DNA of 64,000 bases from NCBI RefSeq assembly GCF_028769735.1, contig NC_088177.1:20745599-20809598 (forward strand), written 5' to 3'. This document shows positions 11,111 to 22,134 of the stretch, piece by piece (within the stretch, counting starts at the first letter, position 1; each line of letters opens with the position of its first letter). Source of the DNA: Zonotrichia leucophrys gambelii (Eukaryota > Chordata > Aves > Passeriformes > Passerellidae). Below the pieces are notes generated by a model. That model ran no database searches, was not told the origin of the DNA, and worked only from the letters and a program-made list of their open reading frames with translations. Made by a program: the position numbers and the translations under genes.

Positions 11111-14100
11111 AAATGATCCCACTCCAGAGAGAACATGCACTCACACATGGAATCAAGAAATAAAAGTAAAAATAAATAAAGTTAAGGATAAAAAATAGTG
11201 AAATAATATGAATGAGCATGTTCCATTCCACCTTGTATTAGGTATAGAGCCTGCCATTATTTCATGGGACCTAATGTGTTGATCTGTGTCAAGTGATTTT
11301 GGCCTGTGGTTTTATTCTAACTTGCCTCTATTGTCTCCTTTCTTTTTTGAAAAGGATAGCAATGAAGGATGAGAATGCATTCTTTGTCTTGTTTCTCAAT
11401 TTATTGTTTAAAAGAAATATTTATTAAGCAAATATGAAATGCTTCAGAATGCTTTGCAAAGCTGCCAAGAGGTCAAAGGTCTGGGAAAAAAATGATGTTG
11501 AAACAATAATTAATTAGCTGACATTCTCTGAGAAAATTTGCTTTGGGAAAAGCTATAGTAAATCAAGACAACAAAGTGACAGAAAAAATGAATAATGAGG
11601 GAAAGACGGATAAGAAGAAAGAAAATCTGTATGGGTAGATTTATTCCCTTTTGAAAATGATCTGATTTTTCTCAGCCATTGTCCTGGCCCTCAAACAAAA
11701 ATCTCCTCCAGTAAATAACTTCAATCTGTTTTCAGTGACTAAACCTCAAAATGTTCCATCCTGAATACATTCTTATTTACTGCATGCAAAACTGAGTAAC
11801 ATCCCTCCAAGGCATTTGTAGGACTTCTGGTCTGTAGAGGCCATCTGTTTAGGGGAATTTTTGGAACAGTAGTGTCACCTCTCCAGTAGGACTGCCAAGA
11901 GGCCTGAAATCTTCAGCATACTGTATACACAGCTGTATAGATTACTCAGGAGCTACTTGGGCAAAAGAGAACTCGTGCAACTCACTGGGTAAATATGTAA
12001 TCTCTGCCTACATAGGAACCTTTTCTAAGTCTTTTATCCCACATCACCTGTTAATTTATAATGTTACCAAAACCTGTCTGGAAACAGCATGTGCTAAAGC
12101 TCTGTGGGAATCTATTTGCTTTGCTCCTTGGAAACCTGTCTCACCTGCTTTCATACTCTATACACCCACCTTGGACAGAATGGCAATTCTTGAGATCAGT
12201 AAATATACTGGGGGGAAAAAAGAGAGAAATTGTGTTTGTCCTTTAACTACTCACTGAGTTGGGATGAATTTGCATGAAATCCCTGCAGACAGATCAGAGG
12301 TTGTACTTCTCAAGGCAGAAACATGTCTAGACCTACTGAGGTTTCTGCCTCAAAGATCTCTCCAGATCCGCATGGTTTGTATGGTGATCAACATAAGACA
12401 TACAGGACATAATGGCATCAGAGGGAAGGAAAGCAAAAGACAGAGTCATCAGTGAAGTGCTGATCTCAGGATATTTTGAAAGCCCCTAACTGTGTATCCT
12501 CCACAACAGCACATAATTCATTGGCCAGTCTGAAAATGAAAAAGGAAGGGAAGAACATTACAGCATTCCTTTGATGGCAGTACCCTCTTCCACTGCTACT
12601 GCCCCAAGGCCGAACTGTAAAGCACCAACTGGAAGGCAATAGACTGGCAGCAGGAGGGTGAGTTTCCACCTATTGCTGTGGATGCATGCTGTTTGTGCCT
12701 AGGAAACTATTCAAGGTCAAGTTTTCCCCCTGCTGAGAAAAGCAGAGGGGTCCCACGAATAGTCTGGCTTCAGTCTATTCAAATTCCCCAGCTTTTCTTG
12801 AAAATGGAAACTCAGCAGCTCCTGAGGATGTCTGACCAATATGTTAAATTATTTATTTTTTTAACTTCCTCCTATGCTTTGTGACAGCAAATAGATATAA
12901 TAAATACCATTCCGTGAAAGAAAAGCAAGGAATAGATACACTTGGATGACATTCTGCATGGATATACAAAAACCTACTATGATTTTGAAGCTTAAATATG
13001 CCTTAACATACTGTAATTATTAAGCCCCGGGTATTAGTGAAAACACATCTGCCTTTGTTGCACAGCTGAATTAGTGAGGCAGTTTTCATGTATTTTTTAG
13101 ACTTACACATGCGTGTTGATACTTAAAAGCAAGTTGTCAAAAGCATTTTTTTCAAAGGTGGTATTTACATCCAATAGCAGAAAAAATAATCCAGATATTG
13201 TAGGTCTAAAGGATGAGGTTTACAAAGCTGTCTTGGAACTCTGTGACATCCTCTTCCTATTCAGGATGAATATATGAATTGTAAAATGCAGCAAGGGCTT
13301 GAACTTCTTTAGATTAGGGGGATGATCCCCCATCTTAGCTCAAAGAAGTTTCCTCCAGAAGACAAGTGGAGTTCAGTGTGGATTAGGTGTGTGGAACCAG
13401 TCTGACAGGTTGGTTGTATACAACGGGTTTTAGGTTTTGATATCCTCCATATGGCAACTGCAGCTTTTCAGTCTCTCTCTCCATAAGGATTCCCAAAAGA
13501 AGACTATCTTCACCTGAGTAAATATTCTGCTCCTGCCTTCATTTTTATGTGAGCATTCCACTTTGTACTAGAAACAAGCTACAGTAGCAGCACTCTGGGG
13601 ATGCTGCTCTAATAGATTCACAAGGTTGACTTCTTTAAGTGGGATTTCATTGTATTACACTGAGGATTTTTTCCTAAGGATGTGATTATTCCAGGACTGA
13701 TCCTACTGCTGTGATATGACCACTTTTGGCACTGTGCATGCATGGCACGGGATTAGTTTTCTGGGACCGTATAAAATGACTTAGATGTGTTGTCTTACTT
13801 ATTAGCATGTGGCATTACAGATCATTTTACAAAGGCAACAGCTGCAACTATTACTCCTACAGTTAGGTCATAATTTGGTATGTCAAACACCTCTGGATAG
13901 TGCAGGCAAGAGGAACATTTATTCATCTCACTTGTCAATACATTTATTTCCGTCATCTTATGCTTCTCTTTTTTGCAGTAGTAAAACAATCCACTCTCCA
14001 TACAGCTGGCTTTCCTAGGAGCTGATGAGAGGCTGCCGAAAGAAAGGTACTCAGGAGCCATGAAGAGCTCAGCAGGAGCTCTTACTCAGGAGCAACAGAT

Positions 14101-15444
14101 TGATACAAAGTAACATTAGGAGCACTATTGCCCTCACTGCCATGAAAAGTACTTCAGCTTTTCTCTGTTCAGCAGAATTATTTTTGTGTTTGGTACACCA
14201 CAGATATTTGGCCACATTTACCAGTCAATTGACTCTGACTCCAGCTTCAGGGAGCCAGGATCTCTGAGTATCCGACTTCGCCCAACGGCTCAGGGCAGAC
14301 TGAGGACAGAGGGGGAGGACTCAGCAGGGACTGGATGCTCAGTCTATAAGGGAGTAGCCCTGCTGGCTGGTGGGTTCCCCACCCAGTTAGTTCTGAAACA
14401 GGACACATTACTCCAAGCTTCAGCACATGCAAACCTTGACTAGTCCCAGGCAGATGGCTGCTGTTCAAATAGGAACAGTTTACTCAGACAAAAGGGCTCC
14501 TCTTTGGGGCTCCAAATGTGCTGCATGATTCATGTCTGCAGGACAGGAGCTAGCCACTTCTGGCATTTACACCATACACTCAGGCTTTCTCAGAGCATCT
14601 TCTGCCCCACAGCACCAACCACACAGAACCCAGACTTGCTGAGGGAAGGACAACCAGCTGGTAAACAGTGCCTGAGATTATACTTTCCTTCAATCTCTCT
14701 TCAAGTAATAAAATTGCATGTAGACACAGGTTCAGTGTGGCCCAGCTGGGTAGGAGACTAACACAAGATGATCTCAAGGAATGGGAAGTGGGTATGAAGC
14801 TTTCCTCTGCCTTTCTATAAAATCAGATTTCTGCAGGAGGTTAGAATCAATCTTGCTGGACAAATTGATGTTGCCTTGTCCCAGTGCAACAAGCTGTCTC
14901 CACCACAATCCCAGACCTTCAGGGCCTTCTCCCTGCTGCTGGTGAGACGCACACTAAGCTCAGCCAGAGAAGCTTTTGGTGTGAGCACACATTTGTCTGC
15001 ATTGGGAACATGAGCTGTTTCCAGCGTAACCCATGTCAAAGCCTTCACCAAGGCAGCCAGCCCCCTTGAGCCTAAATGGGCAAGGAGCACTCACAGAAGA
15101 CACCCACTGGCCGATCCAAGGAGGGAGACTGTGTCAGAGCAGACCCCAGAGAAGCAGCTGGGGTTTGCCCCAAAGTGACTGCCACTAGAAGAGACTGTGT
15201 TTTCAAGCCATCCATCCTCGAAAGGAAGCTGCCCCAAAGTTGTATCTAGTGGAACACTGCAAGAGACAAACGCACTGACTTTGGAGGTGCTATTGAGAGA
15301 GCAGAGATTCTGCCTTGAGCCCTCTCACAATTTATGTTAGCCCAACATAAATCAACACAAGCTGGCATTTTGCAGCAGTCCTGTCCTTTGACACCCCCCT
15401 CCTCCTCATGACTTATCTATTTGCTTGGAAAATAGGAAGTAGGA
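11111..15444. other. Noncoding stretch, nothing recognised
   Basis: Unique-looking AT-rich DNA. The part near 11500-11620 is especially A-rich with an AATTAATTAG core. Frames of up to 91 codons (14815-15090 minus) are unremarkable. No mobile element was recognised in these 4.3 kb. Confidence 0.55.
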
Positions 15445-15625
15445 AGGGAGATAAGGGGAGCGGAAGGAGATCCAGATTGCAACTTGCAGCAGCTGACGTT
15501 TTTATTGTCCTTTAATTAAATAAGCCTCAGACACAAGAGCAATGCAAATTCCCCTGTGTGCCCACTCCTCCTCCTCCTCTTCCTCTTAAAAACTCATTAA
15601 GTGAGGAGACCATAATCAAACCAGG
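15445..15625. promoter_or_regulatory. Candidate enhancer-like element with POU octamer and E-box
   Basis: Within about 150 bp stand a CAGCTG E-box followed directly by TGACGTTTTTATTG (CRE half-site and HOX/CDX-like core, about 15491-15508), a TTTAATTAAA palindrome (15511-15520), an ATGCAAAT octamer (POU site, 15542-15549) and a second AT core, AACTCATTAAG, after the CTC tract. The density of distinct high-information sites is greater than in the neighbouring DNA. Enhancer function is inference; only conservation or chromatin data could confirm it. Confidence 0.3.
15565..15587. repeat. (TCC)n short tandem repeat
   Basis: About 23 bp of TCC/CTC units with one TTCC interruption, inside the candidate enhancer segment. 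Confidence 0.85.
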
Positions 15626-17029
15626 AATGCAGGGTTACCTCTCCTACTTTCAGGACTTCATCTGCATTCTTTGCCTGGAACAAAGGTCACTGCAGAACAA
15701 TGCAAGATGGCTATAGCTGTTTTTTTGCCCTGTTGCCAAAAGGCATCAGGAGAAATCCAGTATAAGTCTGCCTTTCCTCTGCAGTCAAAGTGCAAGTGTG
15801 TGTGGGAAGCGCGCAAGTGGGGGAAATGTAGCTTGTGCTTTCTGACATCCCCCTTTCTTCTCCAGTTTGGTAATAGTCTAGAGTATCTCCCTAGATCCAC
15901 TAGAAACCACAGCTGAATAACAGGGACTGTGTTTTTTATTGCCGTGTCCTCTCATGAATAACTATGCCCAGAAGGACAGTGAGCACAGAAGCTGATGCCC
16001 ACCTTACTCATATTTTCTAGCCTACATCTGGATGACAGGTGGGATCCTGGCTGTGAAAAACACCTTACTCCATTGCTTCATGGGCTGATATTTTGCTTCA
16101 AGACATTTTCTCTGTAGGTTCAAGGGCTTTGAAGTGTTTAAAGGCCTTCCCTTCCTCTACATACAAGTAAAAGGGATCTCTAAGATCCAGCTCAAGAAGA
16201 GAAGAGCTCCATCTGTACAGACCCTGTAGAGGTATGTAGTTGTTAGTTACCTCCCCTTTGGAGGTAAGTTAGAACAGTAGTTATGTTAAAATAAGGCTTG
16301 GGATGTAAGTGTAAGCAGTTAGCTAATTTGATGGTGAACACACACAAATACGTGTGTGCATATTTGTGGTGCCCTTTCTATACCTTGGTTACTGTGACAC
16401 CTCTGATTTTTAATCCTACTTATGCTTTTGTCTCATGGAGGTTCTTGTGGGACTGGGCAGAGACAAGAACTGCATCCAGTTCTCTCTGTCGACAGTTTAT
16501 ACCAAGGCTGCTCTCTGTCAACAGGTGTTGCTCTTGCATAAGGGAAAACCTCTCCCAGGAGAAGACTGACCAGAGGCAGAATAGAAGGATGACCTCTGAG
16601 GGGGCCCAGCACAGTCCCTGAAATGATCTGTCAGCATTTTTCTCTTCCCACCAAGGATCTCTGGGGAGAAGACAGGGGGTCACTGCCTCACTGAGAGGCA
16701 CTCTCCTGCCTGCCCTGCAGAAACACTTGAGGGCCAGGTGAATTTATTTGCTATTGCATCATTTTTCCTTGCAGATCTGACAGCTCATAATACCTCTGGT
16801 GCCTGACAGCCCCACTCTTTTCCAATTGATAAATAATCTCTTCCTGATCTGAGCAACCAAGGAACATCTTGAGCCTGTCACACTGGAGAAGATCCATCAG
16901 GCTCTTGTGCCACAAGTGAGGTGTTTGAAAAATGGTGTTTGTGCAACTATTCTGGGGTATTAATTCCTGGCATCCCACTTGTATTTTGATTGCTTCTCAA
17001 AGAACAACAACGTATTTTAACTCTTTGCA
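15626..17029. other. Noncoding stretch, nothing recognised
   Basis: No exon or mobile element recognised. Open frames on opposite strands overlap at 15658-15916 and 16298-16701, each under 110 codons and with no family signature, consistent with chance in a moderately GC-richer local composition. Confidence 0.55.
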
Positions 17030-17045
17030 AATGAAGCAGCATTCT

Positions 17046-17145
17046 GTTGTTATGGTAACTCAAATTCTAAAAATAATGTAAAGAAAAGACCACCTTTAAT
17101 TGATATCACAAGAAGTTGTTATGGTAACTGGAATTTTAAAAGTAA
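17046..17145 (+). promoter_or_regulatory. Duplicated 31-bp motif with RFX-like core
   Basis: The 15-mer GTTGTTATGGTAACT occurs at 17046-17060 and again at 17115-17129, 69 bp apart. Similarity continues for 16 bp after each ('aattctaaaaataa' versus 'aattttaaaagtaa'), giving about 31 bp with four differences. The right half, GGTAAC, fits the RFX X-box half-site RGYAAC, and the left half, GTTGTT, is one transition-rich step from GTNRCC. A palindromic TTGATATCA lies between the copies. Two well-preserved copies suggest either a functional repeated binding site or a local duplication. Confidence 0.35.
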
Positions 17146-17160
17146 CTAGGTTAAACTCCA

Positions 17161-20100
17161 TTTCTTTTTTATCCAGAGCTTTGCATAAACAAATTCTGAT
17201 TAAAATATCAGGTTTAATTTAATCAGTTAATTAATGTCACTAAATGTCATTTATCTTGTAACTCTCATTTATATTCAGTGCAAAATTACCTAACTTGCTG
17301 AGTTCTAACTATTCAGCCATCCATCTGGTAGTCTGGAATAGGATGACTGTACAATTTATTTTTGGTCATGGAGTGGTTAAAATGGAATGCACTGCTTTTA
17401 TATCATGTGAGGGGCCTGTTTTTTTCCTCAGTAGCATGGATGTAATGCCATCAGGTAAGCCTGTGATTAAAGTCAAGCACATGCTATATGAACAAAGGCT
17501 CATGCTCTGCTGAGTTCTGTATTCTCCAAAGCAAGTATCCTTCAAACTCTTCTCTACTGTCTGTCTCACTTCTCTTCCACAGTGTCCAGACTTTCTATCT
17601 CCGCACCCTCTCCCCCAAGGCTGTCTCACCTTTCTGCCCAAATTACTCTCTCTTCCCTTCTCTGTCAGAACTGGCAAATAATTTCTCACTGTAACCCCCT
17701 AAATTAGCAGTGACATTTCCTCCAGTGTGGACTCATTTTCCTCTTTCAAGATCTGCCTGTCACTCCATTGCACAGTCTCTCCAATTCACACCAGTAATAA
17801 CTTCCCTGTCCTCTTAGAATGTCCCACATTGTTCCACAAGTTCTTCCACTGAGCTCTGAGTTACTGCAGCCAAGCCCAGCTTTCTGCCCATTTTTCTGGC
17901 AGATTTCTTTGCAAATTCCTTTTACTTTTTCCAGAAAATTTAATAACCCCATTCTTGCTATCCTCAGTCTGAACTGCAGAGGACCTGGTTATCTGTCAAT
18001 GGTCTGCTCATTTTTTTCACAGATTAATAGAGTGAAAGGCTAGGCAACGTTCATTATGAGCTTTTAGCCTAACAGGCCACAGAATTTCGTCCAGGAATTT
18101 CCATGTTGAACCTTTAACTTCAGTTTGAACAATTAGCGTGTCTTTTACAGAGGCACCTAGTCTTGATTAAAAGACTGCAACTAATGGAGAACCTTCTACA
18201 TCCCTAGATAGCCTGACCTAAATATTTAACCCTCCCTGTTAAAAAGAAATGCATCATATCTTTAATCCAAATGTGGCTAGCCTCAGCTAACAGCCATTGG
18301 ACCTCTCTATGGACTTTAACATCTGAACAGTTCACCTCAAGGGAAAAAATTACTGTGGGTCAGCTTCCCTGAAGTAATCACTCAAATTCATGTTCTTACC
18401 TACAGCAAGCTACAGTAATGGTGAGGTTATATGGAAGGGGAGCCTGTCTCCCAGGGTAAGAGGTGTAAGCACACACGCGCATAGCTCCTGTAGAGCAACT
18501 AGTATAAGGCAATCTATTTTTTCTGGTACTTTGTATGCCTTCCTTTCTGCTGCAATTTCTTTCCCACAAGGAAGATCAGCATCAGAAATGCTATCATTAT
18601 ATTGATTCTTGAACATCTTAGTCAAATTACTTCTTAACCTTCCAGTGGATAAGTTAGAAAATAGTTTAAGTCTCTTATTGATAGATATAATTTACTTCAG
18701 TTGGTTTTGTAGTGCTGTTCCAGTTTTCTGTGTATTTTCTGGGTATCTGAGCATAAGCACTAACACTCTCTAGCCCTACTAAATCCTTTTATCTACCACA
18801 ATCTATCACAAGGATTGCATCAGTCCCTGTAGCACCAGCCTCTCATTGGGAATTCACACTCATTTGTTCATCCAAAACAGCCCCTACACTGTTTCCAGAA
18901 TTTCTGCTTTCTAGTTCCCAGTCTGAAAATGAAAATGTAACTTGCATTCTTGGTTTGTGTGTATGTGACCTTCCCAGAGGCTGTGTGTATACACCAGCTT
19001 TCTAAAAAAATCCAGCTTACCAAGCAGTCTAGATCTTGCCTCAGGAATGCTCTGTGCTTATTAACATCACTTATCATGCCAGAGAAGTTTATTTAATCTG
19101 CAAAGTTTACCAGCAGTGCCATGTTCTTCCACCTCAGTTGTAACTTCTTTTGCATTTTGCCTCCAAGCTTTCAACCTTGCTTCTTTCCCTGCTCTTACAT
19201 CTCCAGCTCTCTAAATCACAACTCTGAAGCAATAATTTCCCAAAAGCAATGAGCCTGCCTCCAGAGCTGAGCAAACAAATAATAAAATTGAAGAATCCCC
19301 TTAAAAAAAGAAATCTCAGAAATTACCATCTGAGGGAAGCACATGGAAAACTGCCCTGTCAGTCACAGCACATCCCAGTGTGCTGCATCCATTCTTTAAT
19401 CAGTCCCTGACTATTCTCTAAACTGTTTCAGTCAGGTCCCTGTTTGCAAAGCTTTTGCATAGAGTTAATATTATCAGCATATTATTATAAATCATACTAG
19501 CAGCAAATACACATGCAGTATGCGGTTTGTAAGCACAAGCATGCTAACAGCTATGAATCAATCTATTTGACTTTTTGATGTCCTGTAATCAATCTATAAT
19601 CCACTTGTGGAAAGGACTGTGTTTTGTTTTTCAGAAATTAAAAATTCTCCAAGTACAAGTGCTTTAACATTAAATGCTTCTCTAAAAATTAAGCTTTTAA
19701 TTTAATAACATGAATTTAAAATTTAAAAAATATTTGTTCCTCATAGCTGTCAGCTAAAGAAAAACAATTTTTATTTTAAATCTAAAAAAATCCCACAAAC
19801 AACAACAACAACAAAAAAAGCTGCCTTGCCTTCCCTTTACATGTTTGATTGCCACTCATGACACAATTTGCTGTACTGTCCTGCTTAGGTCCCTCATTGA
19901 AATGGACATTTCTAAATTTCTGGCGACCTCTCTACTCCTTGCTAATGTCAGTTCTGGTATTTAATTTTGCTTTCCCTGTATTTTATTTTGCTTTTCCCAT
20001 GTATGGTCTTCAGTGAATACAGATGGTGTTACCTGCTTATACCAAGAGTAAAATATTTTTCACTGATAAAATTCACTGAATAGTTGAGGGGAAGATGTTA

Positions 20101-22069
20101 ACTGGAGACCTACAAATCTACACACCAAGCATTGTTTATTATTGTTGTGGAGTTCATGGAGAAACATCTCTTGTGTCACTCTTAAAAACTGACCTGAAAT
20201 CTTTAGTCACTGGATTTAGGGAGAGGAATTTTCTTGTGTTAAATGACAGAGAAGGAGTCACCAGATATTACCAGTTAACACTAATGAGTAAAGAGTTTTG
20301 GAAAATCTCAGATCGCCAGACTTTCTCAGAGGTCCAGCTAAAGGCTTCTATTTTCCACACCCACACACCCTGAGTGCCTAATTCTAGAAAATCCCTGTGA
20401 GTTTAGAAAATGCAGATGATTTTTAATATTTTACGTTTGAGGTGCATATAGCAAAGCAATGTGCAATCCATTTTCTAAACAGTAATTAGGTTAACAGAAC
20501 ATATTCATCATTTAATATAGTCATTAGAGATGACTGAAAATAATCTTTTTCCTGTAGAAGCTTTCAAGAACTTTCCCCCTTTATCTTTTTCATAGAAATT
20601 ACAAGTTTTTGGCAAAAAAATCAACCCCTGAGTATTTGCATTCTAAAATACCTCTTGGATATTTGTGGCATAAATATCTCCCACTCCCTTCCACTCTGCC
20701 CCTTCAGCACCATGGCTATATTCCAAGTCTCATGGTGTCTGCCACCACTTTCCATGATAATCCTGCTGTGGGGATGTGGCTCTGCTGCTGTTACAAGCAT
20801 CGTCTCAGCCCAGGACAAGCTAGAGAACAACAGGTTTGGTGTGGGGCATCACAATCTTGCAATTAAGACAGCTTTTTGACTTCTTTTTGACAAATAACAG
20901 GAACTTTCTGTTGAAAGCAGTCACCTTTCAGCTTTGAGTGTAATATTCTTTCATAAAGGAATTTTCAGGGAAAATTCATGAAGGAGTTTTGGCAGTCATC
21001 ACATACAAGTTTGATAAATGCTGGTAGAAAAATGGTCTTCCTTCCTGGGCAAGCCAAGCCATGGAAGTATGAGATGAGGTACATATGAACCTGACACATG
21101 GGACTCTGGTTCCCACAGAAGCAGTTTGCCAACCCAGTGCTCTGAATGAAATCTTTAACTTACAGCTATTAAATGTTTGTTCATAGCAGAGCGCAGATAG
21201 TTACTATATATTTTTCCCAGTCCGCAAAGGAAGAGGTTTGAAGTCCTGGCCCAGCAGATTGTTATAGCAGAAAAATATTTGGAAGTATAGATCCAACTGA
21301 ATGAGACTGCAGCCAGGCCAAGGCTGTGTACAGCAATTGAAGTTACTAGGGGCATAACAGCTGGAGGACATGCAGGGGAAGCCAGAAACCACTCAGCTGA
21401 ATCCTCTGCAGACCACGTTTGACACATTATTTATCTTCTTCTTTTACAGGTGTCTCCTGCCAAGTAAGTGGGGGAGAGAAGTATGGCTCAAAGAAATATT
21501 TACTTTCCTGCTGAATGAACAATGTTGAATGAGCAAGATCAGCCTACAAGAATGAAAATGCAGCCCTGTCTTGCTAAAACAAATAGATAAGAAATTAGGT
21601 CTACAAAAGTTTTTCTAACTCCAGGAGAAGCAATGGAGCTTAAGCTTAATTCCCTCTGTCATTCACTCCCCTCTCAGGAGGGGACATTTTATCAGCCACC
21701 AGACCAAGAGGCTCCACATGAAATGAAGCCACTATCTTCAGAAGTGACATGCATAGATGTGTGTGACTGCAGCATTCAGAGACAGCCCACAGCTTCTGAG
21801 CATCCTTCAAATTGGTATAATGGCACAAAATCTCTTCCTCCCTGTGCCAGCATGTACTGTGCATTAGTGGGCATGTGGGATGAGGACTAGCCAAGGTTCT
21901 GGCCTCTTTGCCTGTAATGCATTCCCTCTGCAGGGCCACATCCACTCTGCAACCTCAATGCCTGAGGCAGTGCTAGCTCTGCCTCTTGGACATGGGCACT
22001 GGGAGAAGACAGAGGATACATTGGGCATGTGATTTACACTGGGACCCCAAAAGGTATGCTATATAAAAA
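17161..22069. other. Noncoding stretch, nothing recognised
   Basis: Largely AT-rich unique DNA, with the most AT-rich part at about 19620-19800. An AAC tract sits at 19796-19818. No coding or mobile sequence is supported; the 92-codon frame at 20095-20373 (plus) is the longest and has no recognised family. Confidence 0.55.
19796..19818. repeat. (AAC)n short repeat
   Basis: Five to six CAA/AAC units running into a short poly(A). It lies at the end of a strongly AT-rich segment and might be the remains of an A-rich retroposon tail, but no body is recognisable upstream. Confidence 0.75.
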
Positions 22070-22099
22070 TTATATATATATATACACACACACACACAT

Positions 22100-22134
<35 letters not shown>
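22070..22134. repeat. Compound (TA)n(CA)n(TA)n microsatellite
   Basis: A central CA tract with one TA interruption is flanked on both sides by TA tracts, 65 bp in total. It creates the artificially long 165-codon frame at 22029-22526, whose N-terminal part is Tyr-Ile/Thr-His alternation. Probably polymorphic in length. Confidence 0.95.
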
